DNA from: an uncultured Chloroflexota bacterium
GTDB lineage: Bacteria > Chloroflexota > Chloroflexia > Chloroflexales > Roseiflexaceae
Assembly: GCA_903871975.1 (NCBI GenBank)
Contig: CAIQIY010000239.1
Coordinates: forward strand, 1-17,252
Reading direction: 5' to 3'
DNA length: 17,252 nt
Part shown: piece by piece, positions 1 through 7,360 of the stretch
How positions within the stretch are numbered: position 1 is the stretch's first letter
Layout of the letters: every line of letters starts with the position of its first letter
Program-made: the position numbers and the translations under genes
Notes under the pieces: generated by a model
The model's input: the letters and a program-made list of their open reading frames with translations, nothing else
Database searches by the model: none
What the model was told of the DNA's origin: nothing

Positions 1-129
1 GCCGAAGCCCTGGGCGCGCAGGTAGTCGAACAGGCTGAAGAGTTCGCAGGCCTCGCGGAACCGCTCTTCGGCGGGATTGTCGTGCTGCAGGAAGGTCGGT
101 GGTGCAACGGGCATCGCAGAGACATTCAT
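1..129 (-). CDS. Unknown protein, N-terminal fragment (runs off left edge)
   Basis: The first 43 codons of a minus-strand gene are present and the rest lies outside the window. The start ATG at 129 overlaps the stop of the dehydrogenase gene upstream in an ATGA arrangement. An AGGAGGT ribosome site lies a few bases before it, so this is a real translated gene and the last visible member of the homoaconitase-type operon. The fragment begins MNVSAMPVAP and continues with an acidic, probably helical stretch (PAEERFREACELFSLFDYL). No family was recognised, and it does not look like the start of LysW, LysX, LysZ, LysY, LysJ, LysK, LysN or homocitrate synthase as I know them. Its position suggests a role related to the same amino-acid pathway, which is inference only. 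Confidence 0.7.
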   Translation of the reverse strand, partial: MNVSAMPVAPPTFLQHDNPAEERFREACELFSLFDYLRAQGFG

Positions 130-1160
130 CGGGCGACCTCCTGCGCGGTGCTGCCCAGCGCCGCGATCACCGCCGCAGTCACGGCACCAGTCGTCGCCGT
201 ACCACCCAGGTCGGGGGTCAGCGGCCCATGGTCACGTACCCACGCCAGTGCCTGCTCGATCTGCCGAGCCGCGGTGGCCAGCGCCGGCACTGCCGCGTGC
301 TGCTGCGCCAGGTGGGCCAGCATCCATGCGGCACAGCCGATCGCCGCCAGCGGATTGGCCCGGTCGCGGCCGGCGATATCGGGCGCCGCGCCATGCACGG
401 GTTCGAAGAGCGCATGGCGGGCGCCAAGGTTGGCCGACCGCGCCATGCCGAGCCCGCCCGCGTGGAAGCAGGCGACGTCGGACAGGATGTCACCGAACAG
501 GTTGGTGGTCACCAGCACGTCGAACCGTTCCGGATGCGCGACCAACTGCAGCGCTGCGGTATCGACGAGCAGTTCGTCGACGAGCACATCGGGATAGTCG
601 GCCGCAACCTGCAGCGCCGTCTGGCGGAACAGGCCGCACGTGGCCCGCAGGATATTGGCTTTGTGGACGATGGTGACGCGCGGCTGTGGTCGCTCACGCT
701 GCTGCGCCAGGCGGAACGCGACGTGGGCGATGTGCGCGCTGGCTTGGCGCGTGATGACGCGCTCGGCGATGGCGGTCGCACCGTCGTCGCTGATGTGCTC
801 GCGGCCAGAATAGAGCCCCTCGGTGTTTTCGCGCACCACGACGAGATCGGCGCTGACCGAATGCACGGGCCGCAGGTTGGCGCCGAGGCCCAGACGCTGG
901 CGTAGTTCGACGATGGGGCTGCGATAGCCGGCGACTGGTGCACTCGGCGAGGCGACCGCACCGAACAAGATCGCCGATGCCGTGTGGGCGGCCGCCAACG
1001 TGTCTGCGGGCAGCGCCACGCCCCCCCGCACGAACGCATCCCAGCCAGCTGGCGCTTCGTGCAATCGCAGCGGCGCGGCCGTCGCCTGCACGACCGCCCG
1101 GGCTGCCGCGACGACCTCCGGGCCGATGCCGTCACCCGGGATCACGAGGACGTCGATCAT
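126..1160 (-). CDS. Homoisocitrate / 3-isopropylmalate-type dehydrogenase
   Basis: This is an NAD(P)-dependent beta-decarboxylating dehydrogenase of the isocitrate/isopropylmalate family, 344 residues, the usual length. Seen in order are the N-terminal IPGDGIGPEV, NLRPVH near residue 95, RENTEGLYSG at 110-119, catalytic Lys167 in HKANIL, Asp200 in LLVDT, metal-binding aspartates 224 and 228 in GDILSD, and the cofactor loop EPVHGAAPDIAG at 253-264. The ENTEGLY form and the C-terminal TPDLGGTATT resemble Thermus-type homoisocitrate dehydrogenase more than classical LeuB, so oxidation of homoisocitrate to 2-oxoadipate is my preferred role. LeuB or a tartrate/isocitrate relative remains possible. 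I chose ATG 1160 because it overlaps the preceding stop (ATGA) and fits the family N-terminus. A longer in-frame start at 1226 would add a 22-residue arginine-rich tail that is only a shadow of the neighbour. Confidence 0.88.
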   Translation of the reverse strand: MIDVLVIPGDGIGPEVVAAARAVVQATAAPLRLHEAPAGWDAFVRGGVALPADTLAAAHTASAILFGAVASPSAPVAGYRSPIVELRQRLGLGANLRPVHSVSADLVVVRENTEGLYSGREHISDDGATAIAERVITRQASAHIAHVAFRLAQQRERPQPRVTIVHKANILRATCGLFRQTALQVAADYPDVLVDELLVDTAALQLVAHPERFDVLVTTNLFGDILSDVACFHAGGLGMARSANLGARHALFEPVHGAAPDIAGRDRANPLAAIGCAAWMLAHLAQQHAAVPALATAARQIEQALAWVRDHGPLTPDLGGTATTGAVTAAVIAALGSTAQEVAR

Positions 1161-1657
1161 GACGCTGGCTGCCCCGGGAAGCGGCCATGGCGTCGCACGT
1201 ACGCCACGATTCCGCCGGCATCCCATACGTCACGGACGAAGTCTGGCGGCGCCGGCAGCGTGATCAGCCCAGCGCTCGTGCGCAGCTCGCCGGTGGCGAT
1301 GTCGAGCGTCGCGGTGGTGCCGTCGACGACTGCGGCCGGTAGGTCGGCCTCGAAGAGCGGAATACCCAGGTTCAGCGCGTTGCGGTAGAAGATCCGTGCA
1401 AACAGTGGCGCGATGATTGCGCCGATGCCAACCAGCTTGAGTGCCAGTGGTGCGTACTCGCGTGATGAACCGCAGCCGAAGTTGGCGCCAGCCACGATCA
1501 GGTCACCGGGTTGGACGGTCGTCGCAAATTCGGGCCGCGCTTCGATGAAGGGATAGTTGCGCAACGTCGACTCGTCCTTGAGCATGTAGGGCGCGTAGCG
1601 CCCCGGGACGATCTGGTCGGTATTGATGTTCGGGCCGAATCGCCAGATGCGGGCCAT
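1157..1657 (-). CDS. Homoaconitase / isopropylmalate isomerase small subunit (LysU/LeuD type)
   Basis: This is the swivel-domain subunit of a two-subunit aconitase-family hydro-lyase. It has 166 residues, typical of the short archaeal/Thermus class. The N-terminus MARIWRFGPNINTDQIVPG, the substrate-loop region YAPYM at about 22-26, and the loop NFGCGSSREYAPLALK at about 59-74 are diagnostic. The W-x-FG-x-NINTD opening and the 'APYM' segment, where leucine enzymes usually carry a YLRT-like loop, are closer to Thermus LysU (homoaconitase) than to LeuD. It should pair with the large subunit encoded just upstream (68-base gap) to isomerise homocitrate or isopropylmalate. A GGGGTGA stretch precedes the ATG at 1657 as a modest ribosome site. 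Its stop overlaps the dehydrogenase start, suggesting translational coupling. The family is sure, the substrate is inferred. Confidence 0.9.
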   Translation of the reverse strand: MARIWRFGPNINTDQIVPGRYAPYMLKDESTLRNYPFIEARPEFATTVQPGDLIVAGANFGCGSSREYAPLALKLVGIGAIIAPLFARIFYRNALNLGIPLFEADLPAAVVDGTTATLDIATGELRTSAGLITLPAPPDFVRDVWDAGGIVAYVRRHGRFPGQPAS

Positions 1658-1725
1658 GGATTCACCCCACGTGCCGGCGCCAGTGGCGCCAGGCGATCAC
1701 ACGACAACAGCGTTCCCTGGCGCCG

Positions 1726-2985
1726 TCACGCCAGTACGTCGGCAGGATGCGCAATGTATCCGGCGAGTGCAGTCGCAGCAGCAACCTCGGGCGATCCGAG
1801 ATAGATCCGGGCATCGGGTGCACCCATGCGACCGCGGAAGTTCCGATTGCCGGTGAACAGGCAGACCTCGCCCGGTGCCAGGACGCCCATGTGACGGCCG
1901 ATGCATGCGCCGCATCCCGGGGTACCGATGGTGGCACCGGCATCCAACAACGTGCTCAGCGTGCCGTCGGCGGTGGCGCGCCGCAGGGCCTCGGCCGAGG
2001 CAGGTACGACCAGCAGGCGCACTCCCGGCGCGATCCGTCGGCCACGCAGCACGTGTGCCGCCGCGGCGAGGTGCTCGTGATGGCCATTGGTGCAGGTGCC
2101 CAGATACACGACATCGACTGCGACGCGACCGAGCTCGTGCAGATCGACCACGTGATCGACCTGGTGTGGCACGCTGATCTGTGGGCCGAGACGCGCCAGA
2201 TCCACAGTGACCGTCTGTGCATAGGTCGCGGCTGGATCGACGGTCAGCCAGTCGGGTACCTGGATTCCACGCGCCTCGGCGTGTGCCTGCCAACCAGGCC
2301 CGGCGGCAGGAACCAGGCCCGCCTTGGCGCCGACCTCGATCGAAAGCGTCGCGAGCGTCATCCGCTCGGCGATGCTCAGCGCGCCGAGGCCATGCCATTC
2401 CACCGCGCGGTACGTCGCGCCGTCGGCACCGATGCGCCGCGCGACCGCGAGCCCGAGATCCTTGGCGCTCACCCCCGCCGCCAGCTGGCCAAGCGCCACG
2501 ACACGCACGGTCTCGGGGACACGCAACCAGGTGCGACCGGTCGCCAGCGTCAAGGCCATGTCGGTGGTGCCCATACCGGTGCCGAATGCCGCGACTGCAC
2601 CGTAGCCGGTGCTGTGCGAATCGCTGCCGACAATCACCATGCCCGGTCGCGCCAGGCCGTGCTCGACCAGAACGGGATGCGAGATGCCCTGGCCGACATC
2701 GAAGAAGTGCCGAATCCCCTCGCGCCGGACCCATGCGCGCAAATTGGCCTGGTGTTCGGCAGTCTGTACCGTCGCCGCCGGTGCGACGTGATCGATTACG
2801 ACGGCGATGCGCGTTGCATCCCAGACCCGCTCGGCCCCAATCTCGTGATGCAGGACCTTGATGATGCTCGGCGAGATGCTGTCGTGCATCATCGCCAGAT
2901 CGACGTCGACGACGATCAGTTCGCCGGCACGGACCATCCGGCCGGCAGCGTGGCTCAGGATCTGTTCTGCCAGTGTCTGCCCCAT
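1726..2985 (-). CDS. Homoaconitase / isopropylmalate isomerase large subunit (LysT/LeuC type)
   Basis: This is the catalytic [4Fe-4S] subunit of an aconitase-family isomerase, 419 residues, the length of the short archaeal/Thermus-like branch rather than the ~470-residue classical LeuC. The cluster ligands are visible: Cys298 in GTCTNG, and Cys358 and Cys361 in PGCGACIG. Other family blocks are MMHDSISP at 32-39, VIVGSDSHSTGYGAVAAFG at 117-135 and GNRNFRGRMG at 379-388. It would isomerise homocitrate or isopropylmalate with the small subunit. I chose ATG 2985 because AGGAGGT stands immediately upstream, while the upstream in-frame ATG 3027 lies inside the terminator hairpin. It is the first structural gene of the operon. 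It lies only about 22 bases below a strong intrinsic terminator, so expression probably depends on read-through. Confidence 0.92.
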   Translation of the reverse strand: MGQTLAEQILSHAAGRMVRAGELIVVDVDLAMMHDSISPSIIKVLHHEIGAERVWDATRIAVVIDHVAPAATVQTAEHQANLRAWVRREGIRHFFDVGQGISHPVLVEHGLARPGMVIVGSDSHSTGYGAVAAFGTGMGTTDMALTLATGRTWLRVPETVRVVALGQLAAGVSAKDLGLAVARRIGADGATYRAVEWHGLGALSIAERMTLATLSIEVGAKAGLVPAAGPGWQAHAEARGIQVPDWLTVDPAATYAQTVTVDLARLGPQISVPHQVDHVVDLHELGRVAVDVVYLGTCTNGHHEHLAAAAHVLRGRRIAPGVRLLVVPASAEALRRATADGTLSTLLDAGATIGTPGCGACIGRHMGVLAPGEVCLFTGNRNFRGRMGAPDARIYLGSPEVAAATALAGYIAHPADVLA

Positions 2986-3007
2986 GTGACCTCCTGCTGC
3001 ACAATGC

Positions 3008-3041
3008 AAAAAAGCCCGCCCCACCATCCGGTGGAGCGGGC
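3008..3041 (-). terminator. Intrinsic terminator in leader (attenuator candidate)
   Basis: Read on the minus strand there is a 12-bp stem, GCCCGCTCCACC pairing with GGTGGGGCGGGC (one G-T wobble, otherwise perfect), a four-base GGAT loop, and a run of six T. This is a textbook rho-independent terminator. It ends 22 bases before the large-subunit start codon, with only that gene's ribosome site between. There is no room for a promoter after it, so transcripts of the operon must pass through it. It could simply end the glgX transcript, but the promoter and leader ORF just upstream make an attenuator more likely. Confidence 0.85.
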
Positions 3042-3070
3042 CTGCCCTGCGCGATGTGGGACAAGCGAGC

Positions 3071-3133
3071 CTACCCAGACGGTGTGTCCGGCTTGGTGCT
3101 GCGCTTATCCTGCTTCACAACCAACGTGGTCAT
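3071..3133 (-). CDS. Putative leader peptide with three Lys codons
   Basis: This is a 20-codon ORF between a strong promoter and an intrinsic terminator. A GAGG ribosome site stands five bases before ATG 3133, and TAG ends it at 3073-3071. The peptide starts MTTLVV, contains KQDKRSTK (three lysine codons within eight) and ends PDTPSG. It has only one leucine codon. Placement and size fit a ribosome-sensed attenuator leader. Lysine would be a sensible signal if the downstream enzymes serve alpha-aminoadipate lysine synthesis. The lysines are not in an uninterrupted run and there are also four threonine codons, so the sensed amino acid is uncertain. A 5-bp pairing (GGACA/TGTCC, 3085-3089 with 3059-3063) brackets its stop codon. 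No convincing antiterminator was found by eye. Confidence 0.5.
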   Translation of the reverse strand: MTTLVVKQDKRSTKPDTPSG

Positions 3134-3159
3134 CGCTGCCTCATCTCTGTGACCGCCGC

Positions 3160-3188
3160 GTTATACCATGCATCGACGTCGCTGTCAA
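3160..3188 (-). promoter_or_regulatory. Sigma-70-type promoter for the homoaconitase operon
   Basis: On the minus strand TTGACA (3188-3183) is followed by a 17-base spacer and TATAAC (3165-3160). The -35 matches consensus fully and the -10 at five of six positions. The -35 box overlaps the stop codon of glgX, so the operon is transcribed separately from the debranching genes. The predicted start near 3153 gives about 20 bases of untranslated RNA before the leader ORF. Confidence 0.8.
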
Positions 3189-5254
3189 TGCCGGCGCACC
3201 AGCACGACGAGCGAGCGCCCGGCGACGATGATGTCCGGCGTGTGCAGCCGCGGCGCGTTGTGCACCTCGACGATGTCGTCCGGTGTACTGGCAGCCGTGG
3301 TGATGACACACTGCCATTCGCTGGCCTGGCCGACCTGGACGGTGAATTGCGCGTCGTCGGCGCCACCGTTGATCATGACGTACAGATCATCGTCATCCAG
3401 CGCCCGACCATCGAGATAGTACGCCAGCACCGCTGCCTCCGAGCCCAGATCGAGCCTGGCCCCCTGCCCAAACCACTGCACATCGCTGCGCCAGAACCGG
3501 CTGCGTGCGATCGAGGGATGCGCCCGCCGAAAGGCGATCATCATGCGAAAGAAACGATGGACGTCGCGGTTGCGCTCCATCGCCGACCAATCGATCCAGG
3601 TGAGTTCGTTGTCCTGGTTGTAGGGGTTGTTGTTGCCCTGCTGCGTCTGCATGAATTCGTCGCCGGCGACGATCAATGGGACACCGTTGGCCAGCATCAA
3701 CAGCGCGCAGAAGTTACGAATCTGGCGGCGGCGTAGTGTGAGTACCTGTTCCGGTGCGCCAGTGTCGCCTTCCCAGCCACAGTTCCAGCTACGGTTGTCG
3801 TTGCTGCCGTCGGCGTTGTGTTCGCCGTTGACATGGTTGCGCTTGTGATTGTATGACACCAGATCATACAGACAAAAGCCATCATGCGCCGTAATGAAGT
3901 TGACGCTCTGATATGGTCGATATGCATCTTCAAGTGTATCAGGGAACAAATCATCGCTACCATACAGGCGGCGCATCAATTGCGGCACCAGTCCGCGATC
4001 GCCCCGCACAAACGACCGCACATCATCGCGGAATTGCCCATTCCACTGGAGCCACGTCTGGCCGGGGAACCCCCGCCCGAGCTGATAGCTGGCGATATCC
4101 CAGGCCTCGGCGACCAGCCGAACATCACTGTTGTGACCAAACAAGCTGATCTCGGCGATCAGCGAAGGATTGTTCTGGTTGATGGTGCCATCGCTCTCAC
4201 GGGTGAAGATCGACGCGAGATCGAAGCGAAAGCCATCAACGCCCATAGTACCAGCCCAGAAGCGCAGGCTATCGAGGATCATGCCGCGGACGGCAGCATG
4301 TCCGGTGCGCAGCGTGTTGCCGGTTCCGGTGTCATTCACATACGTCACACCATCGCTGCCGAGCAGGTAGTAGCTGCGGTTGTCGATCCCACGGAAGCTA
4401 TAGGTCGGTCCGCCGGCACCACCCTCGCTCGTATGGTTATACACCACATCGAGCCAGACCTCGATATCAGCCGCGTGAAACGCGGTGACCATGCGATGAA
4501 ACTCTTCGAGCGGATCACCGGCAGCATATTGGCGATGGGGCGAGAAGAAATTGAGCGTCATATAGCCCCAATAGCTTCCCTCCTGTGGGTCGGCTTGGTG
4601 CACCGGCAATAATTCGACGATCGTCACGCCCAGATCGCGGAGGTATGGAATCTTCTCGATCAGGCCGGCGAACGTGCCGCGATGCTCGGGAGTGACGCCC
4701 GAGTTGGCGCGCATGGTGAAGCCACGGACGTGCAGTTCATAGATGACTGCGTCGGCAGTGTGGCGTGGGCGCCGCCCGCTGGGGCGCAGCAGCGTCTGAC
4801 GGGGTGTCGGCAGCACGCCAAGTGGCGCACGGCCATCGGTTGCGCCGCGGCGCGCGCAGGCCTGTCGGCTGTAGTCAGGCGGGAAGTAGACCTCGGGAGC
4901 ATATGGATCGAGCAGGATTTTTTGCGGATCGAAGTGGTGACCCGCAGCAGGATCGTCGGGCCCGGCGATGCGATATGCATAATAGCACGCGTCGTGCACC
5001 GTCGCTCCCGCGACCCAGCAGTGCCACACTCGGCCGGTCTTGTTGGCCAGGCGATCAAACTCCACCTGATGGATCGGCTGTACGGGGTCGTCAGCCGCAT
5101 ACAGCAGGAGCGTCACGCCGGTCGCGTGGCGCGAATACAGTGCGAAATTGAACGCCTGATACTCGGCGACCCAAGTCACGCCGAGTGGCGATGGTGCGCC
5201 CTCGCGGCGCTCCCAGGCCTCAACAGTACGCAACAGGCCATGGCGATGATGCAT
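3185..5254 (-). CDS. glgX: Glycogen debranching enzyme / isoamylase-type GH13
   Basis: This is a cytoplasmic alpha-1,6-glucosidase of the GlgX/TreX/isoamylase group (GH13), 689 residues, the normal length. The N-terminal CBM48-like domain covers about 20-130 (PSPLGVTW, FALYSRHAT, DPYAPEVYF). The catalytic barrel shows YELHVRGFT at 172-180, DVVYNHTSEGG at 269-279, the nucleophile Asp345 in DGFRFDLAS, the acid/base Glu383 in VAEAWD, and Asp458 in TAHDGF. The DGSNDNRSWNCGWEGDT segment is typical of the debranching branch. It should hydrolyse alpha-1,6 links of glycogen or limit dextrins. GGAG five bases before ATG 5254 supports the start. It follows the amylo-1,6-glucosidase-like gene after 57 bases, probably in one operon, and its stop codon overlaps the next operon's promoter. 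Confidence 0.95.
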   Translation of the reverse strand: MHHRHGLLRTVEAWERREGAPSPLGVTWVAEYQAFNFALYSRHATGVTLLLYAADDPVQPIHQVEFDRLANKTGRVWHCWVAGATVHDACYYAYRIAGPDDPAAGHHFDPQKILLDPYAPEVYFPPDYSRQACARRGATDGRAPLGVLPTPRQTLLRPSGRRPRHTADAVIYELHVRGFTMRANSGVTPEHRGTFAGLIEKIPYLRDLGVTIVELLPVHQADPQEGSYWGYMTLNFFSPHRQYAAGDPLEEFHRMVTAFHAADIEVWLDVVYNHTSEGGAGGPTYSFRGIDNRSYYLLGSDGVTYVNDTGTGNTLRTGHAAVRGMILDSLRFWAGTMGVDGFRFDLASIFTRESDGTINQNNPSLIAEISLFGHNSDVRLVAEAWDIASYQLGRGFPGQTWLQWNGQFRDDVRSFVRGDRGLVPQLMRRLYGSDDLFPDTLEDAYRPYQSVNFITAHDGFCLYDLVSYNHKRNHVNGEHNADGSNDNRSWNCGWEGDTGAPEQVLTLRRRQIRNFCALLMLANGVPLIVAGDEFMQTQQGNNNPYNQDNELTWIDWSAMERNRDVHRFFRMMIAFRRAHPSIARSRFWRSDVQWFGQGARLDLGSEAAVLAYYLDGRALDDDDLYVMINGGADDAQFTVQVGQASEWQCVITTAASTPDDIVEVHNAPRLHTPDIIVAGRSLVVLVRRH

Positions 5255-5311
5255 CGGTGCTCCATTCCAGGCCGCCGGCGTGTCAGTGCCCGACAGCCAT
5301 CACCTCGCTTG

Positions 5312-7360
5312 TCAGTGTGATGCTCGCGCGAGCACCGCGCGGGCGCCCGGCGCCAGCAGTACGCTGCCCTCTGCCGTCACCAGCTCGAGTGGCTGCACGC
5401 CGGCGACATGGCTGATCGCGATCGATTCGCGTGACACATCGATGTCGAGCACCTGTGCGGCGATCGGAACCCCACGGACCACCAGCTCGGCGAGCTGCGG
5501 CGGAAGTGCCGGCTGTACCGTGACACGCCCGCGATGGGCCTCGGGTGACAATCCCAGCATGCCCGCGACGATCCCCTGCAGATACAGAGCAGCGCTCCAT
5601 AACTGCACGAAGCATAATCCCTCGGGGATGAGTTCCTTGAACATGCCCGGCGCGCCATGCCGGGCGGTGCTGGCGATGGCCTGCAACAACCGTAGCCCCA
5701 ACGCTGTGCGCCCATGACGAAACGCCGCCAGCGCCAGCAGGCCAGTCGGCAGCGTCCAGACCTGTAGGTCTTCATTGCGTGTGTGCACCAGTCCCGCCGG
5801 CACCAGCCAGTCGCGCTCGATGCGCGCAAAGGCACGAGCGGCATGGTCGGCCGGCGCCAGGCCCAATTGCAGTGGCAGCGCTACCGTCCAGTGGCCAGCC
5901 AGCGTGACACGGCCATCGAGCTGCATCGAGTCGCCGTAGCATGCCTCGGCATCGAGCCACCAGTCATGGTCGAACGCCGCACGCATCCGCTCGGCCGTCG
6001 CACGGTAGTCGGCATCGGGCTCGCCCAGTGCTGCCGCCAGTTCGGCCAGTGCCGCATATCCGGCAACTGCGTAGCAGGCACTGTCGAGCTTGCGGGTACC
6101 CATGCCGAGACGCTCGACCATGCCATCGCCGTGTGGATACCCGGCTGGATCCGACCAGGCGGCGAGCATGGCACACATGCCTTCGCGACACACCGGAAAC
6201 AAGCGCCGCGCCAGCGCGAGATCGCCGGTCCAGCACAGATACTCCCATACCGCGATCGTGAACTGCGGCGTCTCCTGGATGTTGCCGCCATGGAATACCC
6301 GACCGTTGGTGGTGAGCTCGTGGGGGACGCGACCGCAGGCGCGCCCGGCATGGCTGCCGAGGCGTTCCAGCGCACTGCGCAGCGCTTCGGCAGCACCGCC
6401 GACGACGGCACCGACGACCGAGTAGGTGGTATCGCAGCCGAACAGCTGGGGGTACTCGGGCAGGCCAGCCAGCAGGTACGCGCCCAGGTCGGGGTAGTCG
6501 GCGCCGAGATGCACCAGGTTGGCACGGGCCAGTGCGACATCCCGCGCCAGCGCAGCTGGTGCCGCCACGCGCAGGCCTCGTTCGTAGCACCCGGCGTACT
6601 CGGCTGTGCGCGCCGCCAGCAGGGCGGCGGGATCGGCGAGCGCCTGGCGCAGCGCTGCAACCGCCGCCGTGGCACCTTCGGTCGTCGCCGCCAGCGCGAA
6701 GGCGAGCGTCACCGTGGCTCCGGGCAGCACGGTGATGGCGCAGCGCAGCGTGAGTTCGGGCCCGGCGCCATGCACCAGCGTGCCGGGGTGATCGGCGCCG
6801 AGCGCGACGCCGCGCTCGGGTGTATCGCGATCGCAGATGACTGCCACACCATCATGGTGCTGTAGTTCGGGCGCGCCAGGGCGCAGGCCGCTGAACCATG
6901 CGCCTTCGAATGCGATGCGGCACGACAGTTCGATCGCGCCATGCCACGGCTGCGCGCCATCGTTGTGGAGGCGCATCCGCGACAGCCACGTCGCCGCTGT
7001 GGGCGCGAGCGCATCGCTGCGCTCGAACGCCAGCTGGTCGCATCGGCCACGCCAGCGTACCAGTGCCAGTGCCTCTTCGACCGCGACATCGGTGAGTGTC
7101 ACCGGTGTACCATCGGCGTCACATACGCCGATGACCGGCGCGTCGGCAACACGGTACGGATGCACCCACCAGCCGCCCATTCGCCCGGGCAGGTGCGCAT
7201 CACCAATCGGCCGCCTCGTGCCATCGACATGGCCCAGCAGATAGCCATGTCGGTTGGTCAGCGCATATGGCGCCGCCGCCAGATCGGCCGCCAACGTGGC
7301 GCCCTGCCACGGGCCATACGCCAACCCACGACTCACGAGGTGCATTGGCCCGGCGCTCAT
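5312..7360 (-). CDS. Amylo-alpha-1,6-glucosidase-like glycogen debranching protein
   Basis: This is a 682-residue protein with an N-terminal beta-rich domain (about 1-250; LTNRHGYLLG, GGWWVHPY) and a C-terminal (alpha/alpha)6 toroid (about 260-610). The layout is that of bacterial GDE_N-bis/amylo-alpha-1,6-glucosidase proteins (GH133/GH63-like). FGCDTTYS at 307-314 matches the family's 'FG-x-D-(S/T)' motif, making Asp310 a likely catalytic acid. ETPQF at 363-367 occupies the usual '(D)ATP-x-F' position. The C-terminal part has PTGLLALAAFRHGR and a final beta-sandwich. ATG 7360 was chosen because it overlaps the stop of the upstream gene (ATGA) and fits the domain start; Met 7345 is an alternative. 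The frame stays open to 7972, but that part is a shadow of the hydrolase gene. The enzyme class is well supported, the exact substrate (glycogen or another alpha-glucoside) is not. Confidence 0.8.
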   Translation of the reverse strand: MSAGPMHLVSRGLAYGPWQGATLAADLAAAPYALTNRHGYLLGHVDGTRRPIGDAHLPGRMGGWWVHPYRVADAPVIGVCDADGTPVTLTDVAVEEALALVRWRGRCDQLAFERSDALAPTAATWLSRMRLHNDGAQPWHGAIELSCRIAFEGAWFSGLRPGAPELQHHDGVAVICDRDTPERGVALGADHPGTLVHGAGPELTLRCAITVLPGATVTLAFALAATTEGATAAVAALRQALADPAALLAARTAEYAGCYERGLRVAAPAALARDVALARANLVHLGADYPDLGAYLLAGLPEYPQLFGCDTTYSVVGAVVGGAAEALRSALERLGSHAGRACGRVPHELTTNGRVFHGGNIQETPQFTIAVWEYLCWTGDLALARRLFPVCREGMCAMLAAWSDPAGYPHGDGMVERLGMGTRKLDSACYAVAGYAALAELAAALGEPDADYRATAERMRAAFDHDWWLDAEACYGDSMQLDGRVTLAGHWTVALPLQLGLAPADHAARAFARIERDWLVPAGLVHTRNEDLQVWTLPTGLLALAAFRHGRTALGLRLLQAIASTARHGAPGMFKELIPEGLCFVQLWSAALYLQGIVAGMLGLSPEAHRGRVTVQPALPPQLAELVVRGVPIAAQVLDIDVSRESIAISHVAGVQPLELVTAEGSVLLAPGARAVLARASH

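Noticed and set aside
2787..2800. CGTGATCGATTACG, one mismatch from the palindrome at 13630.
   Set aside because: It lies deep in the isomerase coding sequence and is explained by common Val-Ile-Asp codons. A shared operator is unlikely.
1697..3231. Long open frames on both strands (455 and 494 residues) across the isomerase large-subunit gene.
   Set aside because: The 419-residue frame carries the iron-sulphur ligands and a perfect ribosome site. The others are Arg/Pro-rich shadows produced by high GC.
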